Positions 42,805 through 52,816 of a DNA stretch of 64,000 nt are shown here, piece after piece (position 1 is the first letter of the stretch; each line of letters starts with the position of its first letter). The position numbers and the translations under genes are program-made. The DNA is from Nocardioides marinisabuli (GTDB taxonomy: Bacteria; Actinomycetota; Actinomycetes; Propionibacteriales; Nocardioidaceae), in the NCBI RefSeq assembly GCF_013466785.1, contig NZ_CP059163.1:3410001-3474000 (forward strand), given 5' to 3'. The notes under the pieces were generated by a model. That model was not told the origin of the DNA. It was given only the letters and a program-made list of their open reading frames with translations, and ran no database searches.

Positions 42805-43104
42805 GTGGAGGCCATCGCCCCCTTCCTGCCCCTGCTGGGCATCGCGTTCGTGTTCTGGCTGCTGATCATCCGTCCGCAGTCACGGCGCAACCGCGAGCTC
42901 ATCTCGATGCAGCAGTCCATCGCCGTGGGTGACGAGGTCATGCTGACCTCGGGCATCCAGGGCACCGTGCGCGGCCTCGCCGACGACACCTTCGAGCTCG
43001 AGGTCAGCCCCGGCGTGGTGCTGCGCGTCGCGCGCGGCGCCGTCGGCCGCATCGTCTCCCGCGTCGACGAGCCGGCCGACCCCGCCGGTCCCGAGGAGCT
43101 CTGA
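42805..43104 (+). CDS. yajC: Preprotein translocase subunit YajC
   Basis: A 99-aa single-pass protein. One N-terminal helix (residues ~4-22, FLPLLGIAFVFWLLIIRPQ) is followed by the typical RRNRELISMQQSI and GDEVMLTSGIQGTV region and a short acidic tail. It associates with SecD and SecF. I chose GTG at 42805 because GGAGAGG (42792-42798) is 6 nt upstream; GTG at 42790 would add five residues. Confidence 0.93.
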   Translation: MEAIAPFLPLLGIAFVFWLLIIRPQSRRNRELISMQQSIAVGDEVMLTSGIQGTVRGLADDTFELEVSPGVVLRVARGAVGRIVSRVDEPADPAGPEEL

Positions 43105-43105
43105 G

Positions 43106-44848
43106 GTGGCCCGACGCCCCTCCAACCCCGGGCGCACCCTGGTCGCCTTCTTCGCCTCGGTCGCCGTGCTCTTCGGCCTGGTGGCCCTGGCCGGCAGCTG
43201 GACGCCCCAGCTCGGCCTGGACCTGCAGGGCGGCACCAGCATCACGCTGCGCGCCGAGGGCGACCCGACCGACGAGTCGCTCGAGGAGGCCCGCAAGATC
43301 ATCGACGACCGCGTCAACGGCTCGGGCGTCGCCGAGGCCGAGGTGACCACGCAGGGCGGCAAGGACATCGTGGTGGAGGTCCCCGGCGAGAACCGCCGCG
43401 ACCTGCTCGACACCGTCCAGCGCACCGCCCAGCTGCGCTTCCGCCTGGTGGCCTGCTCGCAGGTCGACGGACGCTGCCAGAGCACCACCGGGCTGCCCGA
43501 GCAGATCATCCCCGAGGCGCCCACCACGAACGGCGGCGGCAACGGGGCCGACGGCTCGAACGGGTCCGACGGCTCCGAGGGCACCGACCAGCAGCAGGGC
43601 AACAACCGCCCCGCACTCGGCTTCGGCGTCAAGGCCGGCGGCGAGGGCGAGCAGCCCACCGAGGAGCCGACCGAGGAGCCCACCCAGCAGGGCGGCACCA
43701 AGAAGAACAACCAGGCCGACGTCTACGAGCAGTGCGTCACCGCCGCCGCCGACGACCCGCTGACCGACGAGCCGCTGCAGTGGGTCGACCAGCCCACCTC
43801 CGAGTGCGTCGCGGCCTTCGCGCAGTACCAGTGCCCCGCCGACGGCTCCGGCTCGCCGATGGCCGACGACCCCGAGACCCCGTTGGTGACCTGCGACGAG
43901 GACGGCGTGGCCTACCTGCTCTCGCCGGCCATGATCGAGGGCACCGAGCTCTCCGACGCCTCGTCGGCGATCCCGCAGGGCCAGGTCGCCTACGCCGTGC
44001 TGCTGTCCTTCGACGGTGGCGGCACCCGCACCTTCGCCGAGATCTCGCGCTCGCTCTTCGGCACCGAGAAGCAGTTCGCGATCGTGCTCGACGGCCAGGT
44101 GCTGTCCGCGCCGACCATGGACGGCGTCATCGTCGACGGCAACGCCCAGATCACCGGCGACTTCAACGAGGAGCGCGCCGCCAGCCTGGCCACCAGCCTG
44201 AAGTTCGGCGCGTTGCCGATCGCCTTCGAGGACGACCCGCTGACCCAGGTCGTGGGCCCCACCCTCGCCGGTGACCAGCTCTCCGCGGGCCTGCTGGCCG
44301 GCGGCATCGGCCTGGGCGTCGTGATGCTCTACTGCCTGCTCTACTACCGCGGGCTGGGCACCGTCGTCATCGCCTCGCTGGTGGTGGCCGGCGCCATCAC
44401 CTACGGGATGGTGCTGCTGCTCAGCGAGACCGCCGGCTTCACGCTCACCCTGCCCGGCATCGCCGGGCTGATCGTGGCCGTCGGCATCACCGCCGACTCC
44501 TTCATCGTGCTCTTCGAGCGGATCCGCGACGAGATGCGCGACGGCAAGTCGATGCGGGTGGCCGTCGAGTCGGGCTGGAAGCGGGCCCGCAACACCGCGG
44601 TGGCCGCCGACGTCGTCTCGATCCTCGCCGCAGTGATCCTCTACATCTTCGCGGCCGGCGTCGTGAAGGGCTTCGCGTTCGCGCTGGGCCTGACCACGAT
44701 CATCGACCTGGTGGTGTTCTTCTTCTTCACCAAGCCGGCCGTCTCGTGGCTGGCCCGCTTCCCGTTCTTCCACAGCGGTCACAAGCTCTCGGGCCTCAAC
44801 CCCGAGACGCTCGGTGTCGACCGCGTCCCGGCAGGAGGGACCGCCTGA
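43106..44848 (+). CDS. secD: Protein translocase subunit SecD
   Basis: A 580-aa RND-type membrane protein driving late steps of protein export with the proton gradient. One N-terminal helix, a large extracytoplasmic P1 domain (GLDLQGGTSITL near residue 34) and five C-terminal helices, including LPGIAGLIVAVGITADSFIV. The P1 domain carries a low-complexity insert (about residues 140-205) rich in Gly, Asn, Asp, Glu and Gln, followed by a segment with several Cys. Inserts of this kind occur in actinobacteria. The GTG at 43106 is 1 bp after yajC; secF overlaps its stop. Confidence 0.95.
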   Translation: MARRPSNPGRTLVAFFASVAVLFGLVALAGSWTPQLGLDLQGGTSITLRAEGDPTDESLEEARKIIDDRVNGSGVAEAEVTTQGGKDIVVEVPGENRRDLLDTVQRTAQLRFRLVACSQVDGRCQSTTGLPEQIIPEAPTTNGGGNGADGSNGSDGSEGTDQQQGNNRPALGFGVKAGGEGEQPTEEPTEEPTQQGGTKKNNQADVYEQCVTAAADDPLTDEPLQWVDQPTSECVAAFAQYQCPADGSGSPMADDPETPLVTCDEDGVAYLLSPAMIEGTELSDASSAIPQGQVAYAVLLSFDGGGTRTFAEISRSLFGTEKQFAIVLDGQVLSAPTMDGVIVDGNAQITGDFNEERAASLATSLKFGALPIAFEDDPLTQVVGPTLAGDQLSAGLLAGGIGLGVVMLYCLLYYRGLGTVVIASLVVAGAITYGMVLLLSETAGFTLTLPGIAGLIVAVGITADSFIVLFERIRDEMRDGKSMRVAVESGWKRARNTAVAADVVSILAAVILYIFAAGVVKGFAFALGLTTIIDLVVFFFFTKPAVSWLARFPFFHSGHKLSGLNPETLGVDRVPAGGTA

Positions 44849-46098
44849 TGGGCCGGTACTCACGACTCGGCAACGACCTCTACACCGGCAGGCGCTCCGT
44901 CGACTTCGTCGGCAAGAAGTGGCTCTGGTACGCCATCTCCGCGGTGCTGGTCGCCGTGGCGGTGCTCGGCCTCAGCGTGCGCGGCCTCGACCTCGGCATC
45001 GAGTTCACCGGCGGCACGCAGTACCGCGTCAGCCTCGGCACCGAGGCGACCCAGGAGCAGGCCGACGACCTGCGCTCGACCGTCGCCGACACCGGCGTCG
45101 AGGGCGCTGCCTCGCCCGTGGTCAGCACCCTGGGCGAGGACTCGCTGCTCGTCCAGACCGGCCAGCTCTCCCAGGAGGAGAGCACCGAGGTCGCCCGCGC
45201 GATCGTCGAGGCCACCGGCATCGACGCCGCCGCCGACCTCTCGCAGGAGGACATCGGGGCCAGCTGGGGCGCCGACGTGGCCCGCTCCTCGCTGATCGGT
45301 CTCGCGGTCTTCCTCTTCTTCGTGGTGCTCTTCATCTGGGCGTACTTCCGCGAGTGGAAGATGTCGGTGGCGGCGCTGGTCGCGCTGGCCCACGACGTGG
45401 TGATCACCGTCGGCGTCTACGCGCTCTCGGGCTTCGAGGTCACGCCCGCGACCGTCACCGGTCTGCTGACGATCCTGGCGTTCTCGCTCTACGACACCGT
45501 CGTGGTCTTCGACAAGGTCCGCGAGAACACCGCCGGGCTCGGCCGGGGCGGCACGACGTACGCCGCCGCCGCCAACCTGGCGGTCAACCAGACCCTGGTG
45601 CGCTCGATCAACACCTCGCTGGTCGCGCTGCTGCCCGTCGGGGCGATCCTCTACGTCGGCGCGATCCAGCTGGGTGCCAGCTCGCTGCAGGACCTGGCGC
45701 TCGCGCTGTTCGTCGGCATGGCCGCCGGCACCTACTCCTCGGTCTTCATCGCCACCCCGTTCCTGGTGGACCTGAAGGCGGGGGAGACCGAAGTCGTGAT
45801 GGCCGAGCGCCGCGCCAAGGCGCGCGCCCGCCAGGGCGACCGGTACGCCGCGGTGCCGGGCTACTCCGAGGGCATGGCCGTCACCGACGAGTCGGGCACC
45901 CGACCCGCCCCGGGCGCCCCCGGCGCCCCGGTGCCGGCGACGGTGCCGGCCGAGCCGCGCACCGCGCCGCCGCGCGCCCAGGAGCCGATGGGCCGGGGCC
46001 GCACCCTGCCCCAGGCCCGTGGCGAGGTGCGCCGCAGCGGCGCCGCCGGGCGCCAGCAACCGAGCCGCCAGACCCGCTCGAAGCGCGGCAAGAAGTGA
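44848..46098 (+). CDS. secF: Protein translocase subunit SecF
   Basis: A 416-aa partner of SecD with six helices. GIEFTGGTQYRVSL is the first periplasmic motif, and SLYDTVVVFDKVRENT with LVNQTLVRSINTS region lies in the membrane core. The C-terminal ~100 residues are a cytoplasmic Pro/Ala/Arg-rich tail ending in basic residues, longer than in E. coli. ATG at 44848 overlaps the secD stop by one base with GGAGGGA upstream. apt overlaps its own stop. Confidence 0.95.
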   Translation: MGRYSRLGNDLYTGRRSVDFVGKKWLWYAISAVLVAVAVLGLSVRGLDLGIEFTGGTQYRVSLGTEATQEQADDLRSTVADTGVEGAASPVVSTLGEDSLLVQTGQLSQEESTEVARAIVEATGIDAAADLSQEDIGASWGADVARSSLIGLAVFLFFVVLFIWAYFREWKMSVAALVALAHDVVITVGVYALSGFEVTPATVTGLLTILAFSLYDTVVVFDKVRENTAGLGRGGTTYAAAANLAVNQTLVRSINTSLVALLPVGAILYVGAIQLGASSLQDLALALFVGMAAGTYSSVFIATPFLVDLKAGETEVVMAERRAKARARQGDRYAAVPGYSEGMAVTDESGTRPAPGAPGAPVPATVPAEPRTAPPRAQEPMGRGRTLPQARGEVRRSGAAGRQQPSRQTRSKRGKK

Positions 46099-46667
46099 GC
46101 CTCGACGCGGCCCGCGAGGCGCTGGGCCGGCTGGTGCGCGACGTGCCCGACTACCCCGAGCCCGGGGTGGTCTTCAAGGACATCACGCCGCTGCTGGCCG
46201 ACCACGACGGCCTCGCGGCCGTGGTGGCCGGGCTCGCGCACGCGGGCCGCGACGCCGACGGCCGCCCGGTCGTCGACGTGGTGGTGGGCATGGAGGCGCG
46301 CGGCTTCATCCTCGGCGCCCCGGTGGCGCTGGCCCTGGGCGCCGGCTTCGTGCCGGTGCGCAAGGCCGGCAAGCTGCCCCGCGAGACCCACGCGGTCTCC
46401 TACGACCTCGAGTACGGCTCGGCCACGCTGGAGATGCACACCGACGGTGTGCGCGCCGGCCACCGGGTGCTGCTGGTCGACGACGTGCTGGCCACCGGCG
46501 GCACGGCCCGCGCCACCGTCGACCTGGTCGAGCGCTGCGGCGCCGAGGTGGTGGGGGTCGCGGTGCTGATGGACCTGGCGTTCCTGCCCTGGCGCGAGGC
46601 GCTCGGCGAGGTCGCCGTCACGACGTTGATGAGCGTCGGCGCCGACGCCCCCGAGACCGAGTCCTAG
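46095..46667 (+). CDS. apt: Adenine phosphoribosyltransferase
   Basis: A 190-aa salvage enzyme making AMP from adenine and [20 protein letters not shown] is the PRPP-binding motif, [15 protein letters not shown] the purine-site loop, and VRKAGKLP the flexible hood. The GTG overlaps the secF stop by 4 bp. Its TAG stop (46665-46667) is also the first half of the -10 hexamer TAGACT that drives relA. Co-location with relA and Sec genes is usual in actinobacteria. Confidence 0.95.
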   Translation: MSLDAAREALGRLVRDVPDYPEPGVVFKDITPLLADHDGLAAVVAGLAHAGRDADGRPVVDVVVGMEARGFILGAPVALALGAGFVPVRKAGKLPRETHAVSYDLEYGSATLEMHTDGVRAGHRVLLVDDVLATGGTARATVDLVERCGAEVVGVAVLMDLAFLPWREALGEVAVTTLMSVGADAPETES

Positions 46668-46677
46668 ACTGAGTGAC

Positions 46678-48990
46678 GTGAGCCAGGACCGACCCGCCCC
46701 GACGCCCGAGGCGGGGTCGGAGCGCGCCCACGACGCCGTACCGGCCTCCGCTCGCAGCATGCGCGCCCGCCTGGCCCGGATGGGCCACCGCGGGCAGGGC
46801 GCCAACCCGGTCCTGGAGCCGCTGTTCCGCGCCGTGCGCGCCAACCACCCCAAGGCCGACCTGGCCCTGCTGGAGCGTGCCTACGTCACCGCCGAGCGGC
46901 TGCACGGCACCCAGATGCGCAAGAGCGGCGACCCCTACATCACGCACCCGCTGGCGGTCACCACGATCCTGGCCGGCATCGGCATGACCGAGCCGACCCT
47001 GGCGGCCGCGCTGCTGCACGACACCGTCGAGGACACGCCGTACACGCTCGAGGAGCTGACGGCCGACTTCGGCGAGGAGGTGGCGCTGCTGGTCGACGGG
47101 GTGACCAAGCTCGACAAGGTCGTCTACGGCGACTCCGCGCAGGCCGAGACGATCCGCAAGATGATCGTCGCGATGTCGCGCGACATCCGGGTGCTGGTCA
47201 TCAAGCTCGCCGACCGGCTGCACAACATGCGCACCCTGCGGTTCGTGCCGCAGAAGAGCCAGGAGCGCACGGCGCGCGAGACCCTCGACATCTACGCCCC
47301 GCTGGCCCACCGGCTGGGCATGAACACCATCAAGTGGGAGCTGGAGGACCTCGCGTTCGCCACCCTGCACCCCAAGATCTACGACGAGATCGTGCGGATG
47401 GTCGCCGAGCGGGCGCCCTCGCGCGAGCAGTTCATGGCCCAGGTCATCAGCCAGGTCGAGACCGACCTGCGCGAGGCACGGATCAAGGCCAAGGTCACCG
47501 GCCGGCCCAAGCACTACTACTCGATCTACCAGAAGATGATCGTGGGCGGTCGGGAGTTCTCCGACATCTACGACCTGGTCGGCATCCGGGTGCTGGTCGA
47601 GGAGGACCGCGACTGCTACGCGGTGCTCGGCATCCTGCACTCGCGGTGGAACCCGGTCCTGGGCCGGTTCAAGGACTACGTCGCGATGCCGAAGTTCAAC
47701 ATGTACCAGTCGCTGCACACCACGGTGATGGGCCCGCAGGGCAAGCCGGTGGAGATGCAGATCCGCACCTTCGCCCAGCACCGCCGCGCCGAGTACGGCG
47801 TCGCCGCGCACTGGAAGTACAAGGAGAACGGCCGCACCGGCGTCGACACCGAGAAGCGCGCCGACCTCGACGACATGTCGTGGGTGCGCCAGCTGCTCGA
47901 CTGGCAGAGCGAGGTCGAGGACCCGGGGGAGTTCCTGGAGTCGCTGCGCTTCGAGATCAACCGCGCCGAGACCTACGTCTTCACCCCGCGCGGCGACGTG
48001 ATCGCGCTGCCCTCGGGCTCGACCCCGGTCGACTTCGCCTACGCCGTGCACACCGAGGTCGGCCACCACACCATCGGCGCCCGCGTCAACGGGCGCCTGG
48101 TGCCGCTGGAGTCGAAGCTCGAGAACGGCGACGTGATCGAGGTCTTCACCTCCAAGTCGGTCAACGCCGGCCCCTCGCGCGACTGGCTGGGCTTCGTGAA
48201 GTCCCCGCGCGCCCGCTCCAAGATCCGCCAGTGGTTCACCAAGGAGCGCCGCGAGGAGGCGATCGAGCAGGGCAAGGAGCAGATCGCCAAGCTCATGCGC
48301 AAGGAGGGCCTGCCCCTCAAGCGGCTGCTCTCCCACGAGTCGCTCACCCTGGCCGCCGAGCACTTCAAGATCGCCGACGTCACCGCGCTCTACGCCGCGG
48401 TGGGGGAGAACAACCTCTCGGCGCAGGCCGTGGTCAAGCAGGTGCTCGACCTGCACGGCGGCGCGCAGGGTGCCGAGGAGGACCTCGCCGAGGCCGTCAC
48501 CATCACCGGCCGGCGCGCGCACCGTCGTACGTCGGGCGGCGGCGACGCCGGCGTGGTCGTCAAGGGCGCCTCGGACCTGTGGGTCAAGCTGGCCAAGTGC
48601 TGCACACCGGTGCCGCCCGACCCGATCCTGGGATTCGTGACCAAGGGCGGCGGGGTCTCGGTGCACCGCCAGGACTGCACCAACGCCCGCTCGCTGCAGT
48701 CCCAGCCCGAGAAGCTCCTCGAGGTCGAGTGGGCGCCCACCACCACCTCGACCTTCCTGGTCAACATCCAGGTCGAGGCGCTCGACCGGGCCCGGCTGCT
48801 TTCCGACATCACCATGGCGCTCTCCGACGCCCACGTGAACATCCTCTCGGCGCAGCTGGCCACCAGCCGCGACCGGGTGGCCAAGAGCCGCTTCACCTTC
48901 GAGATGGCCGAGACCAAGCACCTCGACACCGTGCTGCGCGCCGTGAGAGGCGTCCCCGGCGTCTTCGACGCCTACCGCGTCACCCAGTAG
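46678..48990 (+). CDS. relA: Bifunctional (p)ppGpp synthetase/hydrolase (Rel/RSH)
   Basis: A 770-aa long RSH enzyme of the stringent response. The hydrolase HD domain has [12 protein letters not shown] near residue 113. The synthetase domain has [12 protein letters not shown] near 275 and [10 protein letters not shown] beyond. TGS follows ([20 protein letters not shown]), then a zinc-finger region with [13 protein letters not shown] near 640, and a C-terminal ACT domain. Both catalytic halves look intact, so it should make and degrade (p)ppGpp. GTG at 46678 follows TAGACT by 7 nt, so the mRNA is leaderless despite closeness to apt. Confidence 0.96.
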   Translation: MSQDRPAPTPEAGSERAHDAVPASARSMRARLARMGHRGQGANPVLEPLFRAVRANHPKADLALLERAYVTAERLHGTQMRKSGDPYITHPLAVTTILAGIGMTEPTLAAALLHDTVEDTPYTLEELTADFGEEVALLVDGVTKLDKVVYGDSAQAETIRKMIVAMSRDIRVLVIKLADRLHNMRTLRFVPQKSQERTARETLDIYAPLAHRLGMNTIKWELEDLAFATLHPKIYDEIVRMVAERAPSREQFMAQVISQVETDLREARIKAKVTGRPKHYYSIYQKMIVGGREFSDIYDLVGIRVLVEEDRDCYAVLGILHSRWNPVLGRFKDYVAMPKFNMYQSLHTTVMGPQGKPVEMQIRTFAQHRRAEYGVAAHWKYKENGRTGVDTEKRADLDDMSWVRQLLDWQSEVEDPGEFLESLRFEINRAETYVFTPRGDVIALPSGSTPVDFAYAVHTEVGHHTIGARVNGRLVPLESKLENGDVIEVFTSKSVNAGPSRDWLGFVKSPRARSKIRQWFTKERREEAIEQGKEQIAKLMRKEGLPLKRLLSHESLTLAAEHFKIADVTALYAAVGENNLSAQAVVKQVLDLHGGAQGAEEDLAEAVTITGRRAHRRTSGGGDAGVVVKGASDLWVKLAKCCTPVPPDPILGFVTKGGGVSVHRQDCTNARSLQSQPEKLLEVEWAPTTTSTFLVNIQVEALDRARLLSDITMALSDAHVNILSAQLATSRDRVAKSRFTFEMAETKHLDTVLRAVRGVPGVFDAYRVTQ

Positions 48991-49005
48991 CGCCCGCGCA
49001 CCGTC

Positions 49006-49136
49006 GGTCGAGCAGCGAGGAGCGCCAGCGACGAGCGTCGTCGAGACCCGGTGACGTGCCCGGTTGCAGTACGCCGTGGAGTCACGGGGTCTCGGCGACG
49101 CTCGAACCTTCGGCCCTCGCTGCTCGACCAACGGGG
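49006..49136. repeat. REP-like element, copy 1 (131 bp)
   Basis: Ends are perfect 15-bp inverted repeats: GGTCGAGCAGCGAGG (49006-49020) and its complement at 49115-49129. The body has an internal GTGAC/GTCAC pairing. A second copy with about five differences lies at 49212-49342. Such GGTCGAGCAGCGAGG elements look like dispersed intergenic repeats of Nocardioides-type genomes (recollection). Confidence 0.8.
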
Positions 49137-49211
49137 AGGGCGCTCGCTGCTCGACCTGCGGCGGTGGTGCGCCGAGCCGGCTGGTTCGAACGGGCCAGCT
49201 CGTGGGTCGTT

Positions 49212-49342
49212 GGTCGAGCAGTGAGGAGCGCCAGCGACGAGCGTCGTCGAGGCCCGGTGACGTGCCCGGTTGCGGTACGCCGTGGAGTCACGGGGTCTCG
49301 GCGACGCTCGAGCCTTCAGCCCTCGCTGCTCGACCAACGGGG
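49212..49342. repeat. REP-like element, copy 2 (131 bp)
   Basis: Same length and orientation as the copy at 49006, 206 bp downstream. The left end has one mismatch (AGTGAGG). The interval 48991-49424 between converging relA and the DUF349 gene holds only these repeats. Confidence 0.8.
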
Positions 49343-49395
49343 CGGGTCCTCGCTGCTCGACCAACGGGGCCCGCCCTCGCTGCTCGACCAACGGG
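49321..49395. repeat. Three 27-bp-spaced copies of the REP right end
   Basis: CCTCGCTGCTCGACCAACGG starts at 49321, 49348 and 49375 with exact 27-bp period, the first being the right end of REP copy 2. A degenerate extra unit also follows copy 1 at 49142, at the same 27-bp step. Confidence 0.85.
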
Positions 49396-49424
49396 CGAGC
49401 CCGGTGGTGCGACCTACGGGGTGC

Positions 49425-50666
49425 TCAGCTCCCGTACTCGGCGGAGGCGCGGCGCGCCATCTCGAGGAAGGCGTGGCGCGAGGCGAGGTTCTCCTCGAGC
49501 TCGGCGACCTTTTTGTCGTTGCCGGCCGCACGCGCCTTCTCCAGGTCGGCCTCGACGTCGTCGATCGCGGCCTGGAGCTTGGCGACCATGTCGTCGGCAC
49601 GGGCCGACTTCTCGGGGTCGGAGCGGCGCCACTGCTCGTCCTCGTGGCCGCGGATGGTCTGCTCGACCTTGCGGATGCGGGCCTCGAGCTCCTTCATCCG
49701 CGAGCGGGGGACCTTGCCGGCCGCGTCCCAGCGGTCGGCGATGTCGCGGAAGGCGCGCTTGGCGGCCTCGATGTCGCCGCTCTCCTCGAGGGCCGGCAGC
49801 AGGGCCTCGGCCTCGACGAGCAGGGCGTCCTTGACGACGGCGTTGGCGGCGAACTCCTCGTCGAGCGCGGCGTTGGCGGCGTCGCGGGCACCGAAGAACC
49901 GGTCCTGCGCGCCCCGGAACCGCTTCCACAGCTTGTCGTCGATGTCCTTGGGGGCCGGGCCGGCGGCCTTCCAGTCGCGCATGAGGTCGCGGTAGCGGCC
50001 CGCGGTGGGGCCCCAGTCGGTGGAGTCGGCGAGGGCCTCGGCCTCGGCGGCCAGGCGCTCCTTGACCGCCTTGGCGCCCTCGCGCTGCTCGCTGAGCTGG
50101 GCGAAGTGGGCCTTGCGGCGGCGGGTGTAGCCGGTGCGGGCGGTGGAGAAGCGGCGCCACAGCGCGTCGTCGGAGGCGCGGTCGATGCGCGGGATCGCCT
50201 TCCACTGCTCCAGCAGGTCGCGCAGCCGGTTGGCGCCGTGGCGCCAGTCGTCGCCCTCAGCGAGCTTCTCGGCCTGGGCGACCAGCTTCTCCTTGGCCTC
50301 GCGGGCCTCGGCGTTGCGCTTCTCCTTCTCGGCACGACGCGCGTCGCGCTGCGTGGCCAGGATCGGCGCGAGCGCGTCGAGGCGCGCCTCGAGGCCGGCG
50401 AGGTCGCCGACGGCGTTGGCGTCGTGGACCTGGGCGCGCACGGTGCGCACCGACTCGGCCGCCTCCTCGGGCGACATGACCCCGGAGTTCACCCGCTTCT
50501 CGAGCAGCTCGACCTCGAAGGCCAGCGCTGCGAAGCGCTCGGTGAAGAAGGCGAGTGCCTCCTCGGGCGTGCCGGCGGGGTAGGACCCCACCGACCTCTC
50601 GCCGTCGGCGGTCCTGACGTAGACGGTCCCGTCGTCGGCGACGCGTCCCCACTGGTGGCTCGTCAC
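49425..50666 (-). CDS. DUF349 repeat protein
   Basis: A 413-aa, highly charged, mostly helical protein with about three DUF349 repeats, recognisable by the W-x(5-15)-P signature: EQWKAIPRIDRASDDALWRRF, RDWKAAGPAPKDIDDKLWKRF and DRWDAAGKVPRSRMKELE. A coiled coil closes the C-terminus. No enzymatic motif is present. The family is conserved in actinobacteria downstream of rel and has no settled function. The GTG at 50666 is the furthest plausible start. Confidence 0.85.
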   Translation of the reverse strand: MTSHQWGRVADDGTVYVRTADGERSVGSYPAGTPEEALAFFTERFAALAFEVELLEKRVNSGVMSPEEAAESVRTVRAQVHDANAVGDLAGLEARLDALAPILATQRDARRAEKEKRNAEAREAKEKLVAQAEKLAEGDDWRHGANRLRDLLEQWKAIPRIDRASDDALWRRFSTARTGYTRRRKAHFAQLSEQREGAKAVKERLAAEAEALADSTDWGPTAGRYRDLMRDWKAAGPAPKDIDDKLWKRFRGAQDRFFGARDAANAALDEEFAANAVVKDALLVEAEALLPALEESGDIEAAKRAFRDIADRWDAAGKVPRSRMKELEARIRKVEQTIRGHEDEQWRRSDPEKSARADDMVAKLQAAIDDVEADLEKARAAGNDKKVAELEENLASRHAFLEMARRASAEYGS

Positions 50667-50782
50667 AAAGATTCCCTGTGTCCTCGGTGCCCCGGTGCGA
50701 GAGGCAGGTGCAGATGTGAGGTCACATGCTAGTGGCGACGTCTGGGTTCGGCTCCGGGCGCCCCGGTCGATAGTGTGGCGCC

Positions 50783-51454
50783 GTGTTCATCGCCGGCTTC
50801 CCCGCAGGTCCCTGGGGCACCAACTGCTACGTCGTCGCCACCGGAGCGGGCTCCGAGTGCGTGGTGGTCGACCCCGGCAAGGACGCCGCCCAGGGCGTCG
50901 CCGAGGTGGTGCGCGAGCACCGCCTCAAGCCCGTCTCGGTGCTGGTCACCCACGGTCACGTCGACCACATGTGGTGCGTGGCCCCGGTCGCCGGCAGCTA
51001 CGACGCCACGGCCTACATCCATCCCGCCGACCGGCACCTGCTGACCGACCCGATGGCCGGCATGTCGCGCGAGACCACCCAGATGCTGCTGGGCGGCTCC
51101 TACGAGTGGGCCGAGCCCGACGACGTGCGCGAGCTCTCCGACAGCCAGGAGCTCGAGCTGGCCGGGCTGCGCTTCGTGGTCGACCACGCGCCCGGGCACA
51201 CCGAGGGCTCGGTCACCTTCCGCACGCCGTACGACGCCCAGGACGTCTCCGAGGTGATGTTCTCTGGCGACCTGCTCTTCGCGGGCTCGATCGGGCGCAC
51301 CGACCTGCCGGGAGGCGACCACCCCACGATGCTGCGCAGCCTGGCCGCCAAGGTGCTGCCGCTGGCCGACGACATCGTGGTGCTGCCGGGCCACGGCGAG
51401 CAGACCTCCATCGGTCGCGAGCGCGCGACCAACCCGTACCTCCAGGACCTCTGA
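50783..51454 (+). CDS. MBL-fold metallo-hydrolase (glyoxalase II-like)
   Basis: A 223-aa metallo-beta-lactamase fold enzyme. VTHGHVDHM is the HxHxDH metal motif, APGHTEGSV holds the next His, FSGDLLFAGSIGRTD the bridging Asp, and LPGHGEQTS the last His. It resembles glyoxalase II-type thioester hydrolases adjacent to hisS in actinobacteria. GTG at 50783 follows TAGTGT (50771-50776) by 6 nt. The substrate is not known. Confidence 0.9.
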   Translation: MFIAGFPAGPWGTNCYVVATGAGSECVVVDPGKDAAQGVAEVVREHRLKPVSVLVTHGHVDHMWCVAPVAGSYDATAYIHPADRHLLTDPMAGMSRETTQMLLGGSYEWAEPDDVRELSDSQELELAGLRFVVDHAPGHTEGSVTFRTPYDAQDVSEVMFSGDLLFAGSIGRTDLPGGDHPTMLRSLAAKVLPLADDIVVLPGHGEQTSIGRERATNPYLQDL

Positions 51455-51460
51455 GGACCC

Positions 51461-52816
51461 ATGAGCGCCAAGATCCGCCCGCTGAGCGGGTTCCCCGAGC
51501 TGCTGCCCGCGCAGCGCGTCGTCGAGCAGCAGGTCGTCGACACCCTGCGCCAGACCTTCGAGCTGCACGGCTTCGCCGGCATCGAGACCCGCGCCGTCGA
51601 GCCGCTCGACCAGCTGCTGCGCAAGGGTGACACCTCCAAGGAGGTCTACCTGCTGCGCCGGCTGCAGGAGGAGTCGCCGGAGGGCCACGCCGGCCTCGGC
51701 CTGCACTTCGACCTGACGGTGCCCTTCGCCCGCTACGTCCTGGAGAACGCGGGCCGGCTGGAGTTCCCCTTCCGGCGCTACCAGATCCAGAAGGTCTGGC
51801 GCGGCGAGCGGCCGCAGGAGGGCAGGTTCCGCGAGTTCACCCAGGCCGACATCGACATCGTCGGTCGCGACACGCTGGCCTTCCACCACGACGTCGAGGT
51901 GACGCGGGTGATGCTCGACGCCCTCTCGCGCATCGACCTCCTGCCCAGCCTGCGCCTGCAGGTCAACAACCGCAAGCTCATCCAGGGCTTCTACGCCGGG
52001 CTCGGCATCGCCGACACCGACGAGGTGATGCGCCTGGTCGACAAGCTCGACAAGCTGCCGGTCGAGCAGGTCCGCGCGCTGCTGGTCGACGAGGCCGGCG
52101 CGAGCGACGCCCAGGCCGAGCAGGTGCTGGCCCTGGCCACGATCCGCAGCGCCGACGCCTCCTTCGTCGACCGGGTGCGCGCGCTGGGCGTGGAGCACCC
52201 GCTGCTCGACGAGGGCCTCACCGAGCTCGCCGCCCTGGTGGCCGGCTGCGCCGACCTGGTCGACGACCGGGTCCGCATCGAGGCCGACCTGTCGATCGCC
52301 CGCGGGCTCGACTACTACACCGGCACCGTCTTCGAGACCCGCCTCGACGGCTACGAGTCGCTGGGCTCGATCTGCTCGGGCGGCCGGTACGACGCCCTGG
52401 CCAGCGACGGCCGCACCACCTACCCCGGCGTCGGCATCTCGCTGGGGCTGAGCCGGCTGGTGGTCACGCTGCTGGCCCGCACCGGGATGACCGCCGACCG
52501 CGCGGTGCCCAGCGCCGTGCTGGTCGCGGTCAACGACGAGGACAGCAGGTCCGAGTCCGACGCCATCGCCACCGCGCTGCGCGCCCACGGCGTGCCCTGC
52601 GAGGTGGCGGCCAGCGCCGCGAAGTTCGGCAAGCAGATCCGCTACGCCGAGCGCCGCGGCATCCCCTACGTCTGGTTCACCGGCGAGGCCGGTCACCAGG
52701 TCAAGGACATCCGCACGGGGGAGCAGGTGGCCGCTGACCCGGACACCTGGGCCCCGCCCCACGACGACCTCCGACCGAAGGTCGTCTCCCGCACAGATCA
52801 GGAGCAGAAGCAGTGA
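51461..52816 (+). CDS. hisS: Histidyl-tRNA synthetase
   Basis: A 451-aa class II synthetase. [13 protein letters not shown] is the N-terminus, [13 protein letters not shown] and [19 protein letters not shown] form motif 2, and [13 protein letters not shown] is the histidine-specific motif. The C-terminal ~100 residues are the anticodon-binding domain. ATG at 51461 lies 6 bp after the MBL hydrolase, and its stop overlaps the aspS GTG, so the two synthetases are coupled. Confidence 0.96.
   Translation: MSAKIRPLSGFPELLPAQRVVEQQVVDTLRQTFELHGFAGIETRAVEPLDQLLRKGDTSKEVYLLRRLQEESPEGHAGLGLHFDLTVPFARYVLENAGRLEFPFRRYQIQKVWRGERPQEGRFREFTQADIDIVGRDTLAFHHDVEVTRVMLDALSRIDLLPSLRLQVNNRKLIQGFYAGLGIADTDEVMRLVDKLDKLPVEQVRALLVDEAGASDAQAEQVLALATIRSADASFVDRVRALGVEHPLLDEGLTELAALVAGCADLVDDRVRIEADLSIARGLDYYTGTVFETRLDGYESLGSICSGGRYDALASDGRTTYPGVGISLGLSRLVVTLLARTGMTADRAVPSAVLVAVNDEDSRSESDAIATALRAHGVPCEVAASAAKFGKQIRYAERRGIPYVWFTGEAGHQVKDIRTGEQVAADPDTWAPPHDDLRPKVVSRTDQEQKQ

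Noticed and set aside
49006..49395. CRISPR array
   Set aside because: Repeats are long, imperfect, unevenly spaced and lack spacer diversity; no cas genes are present.
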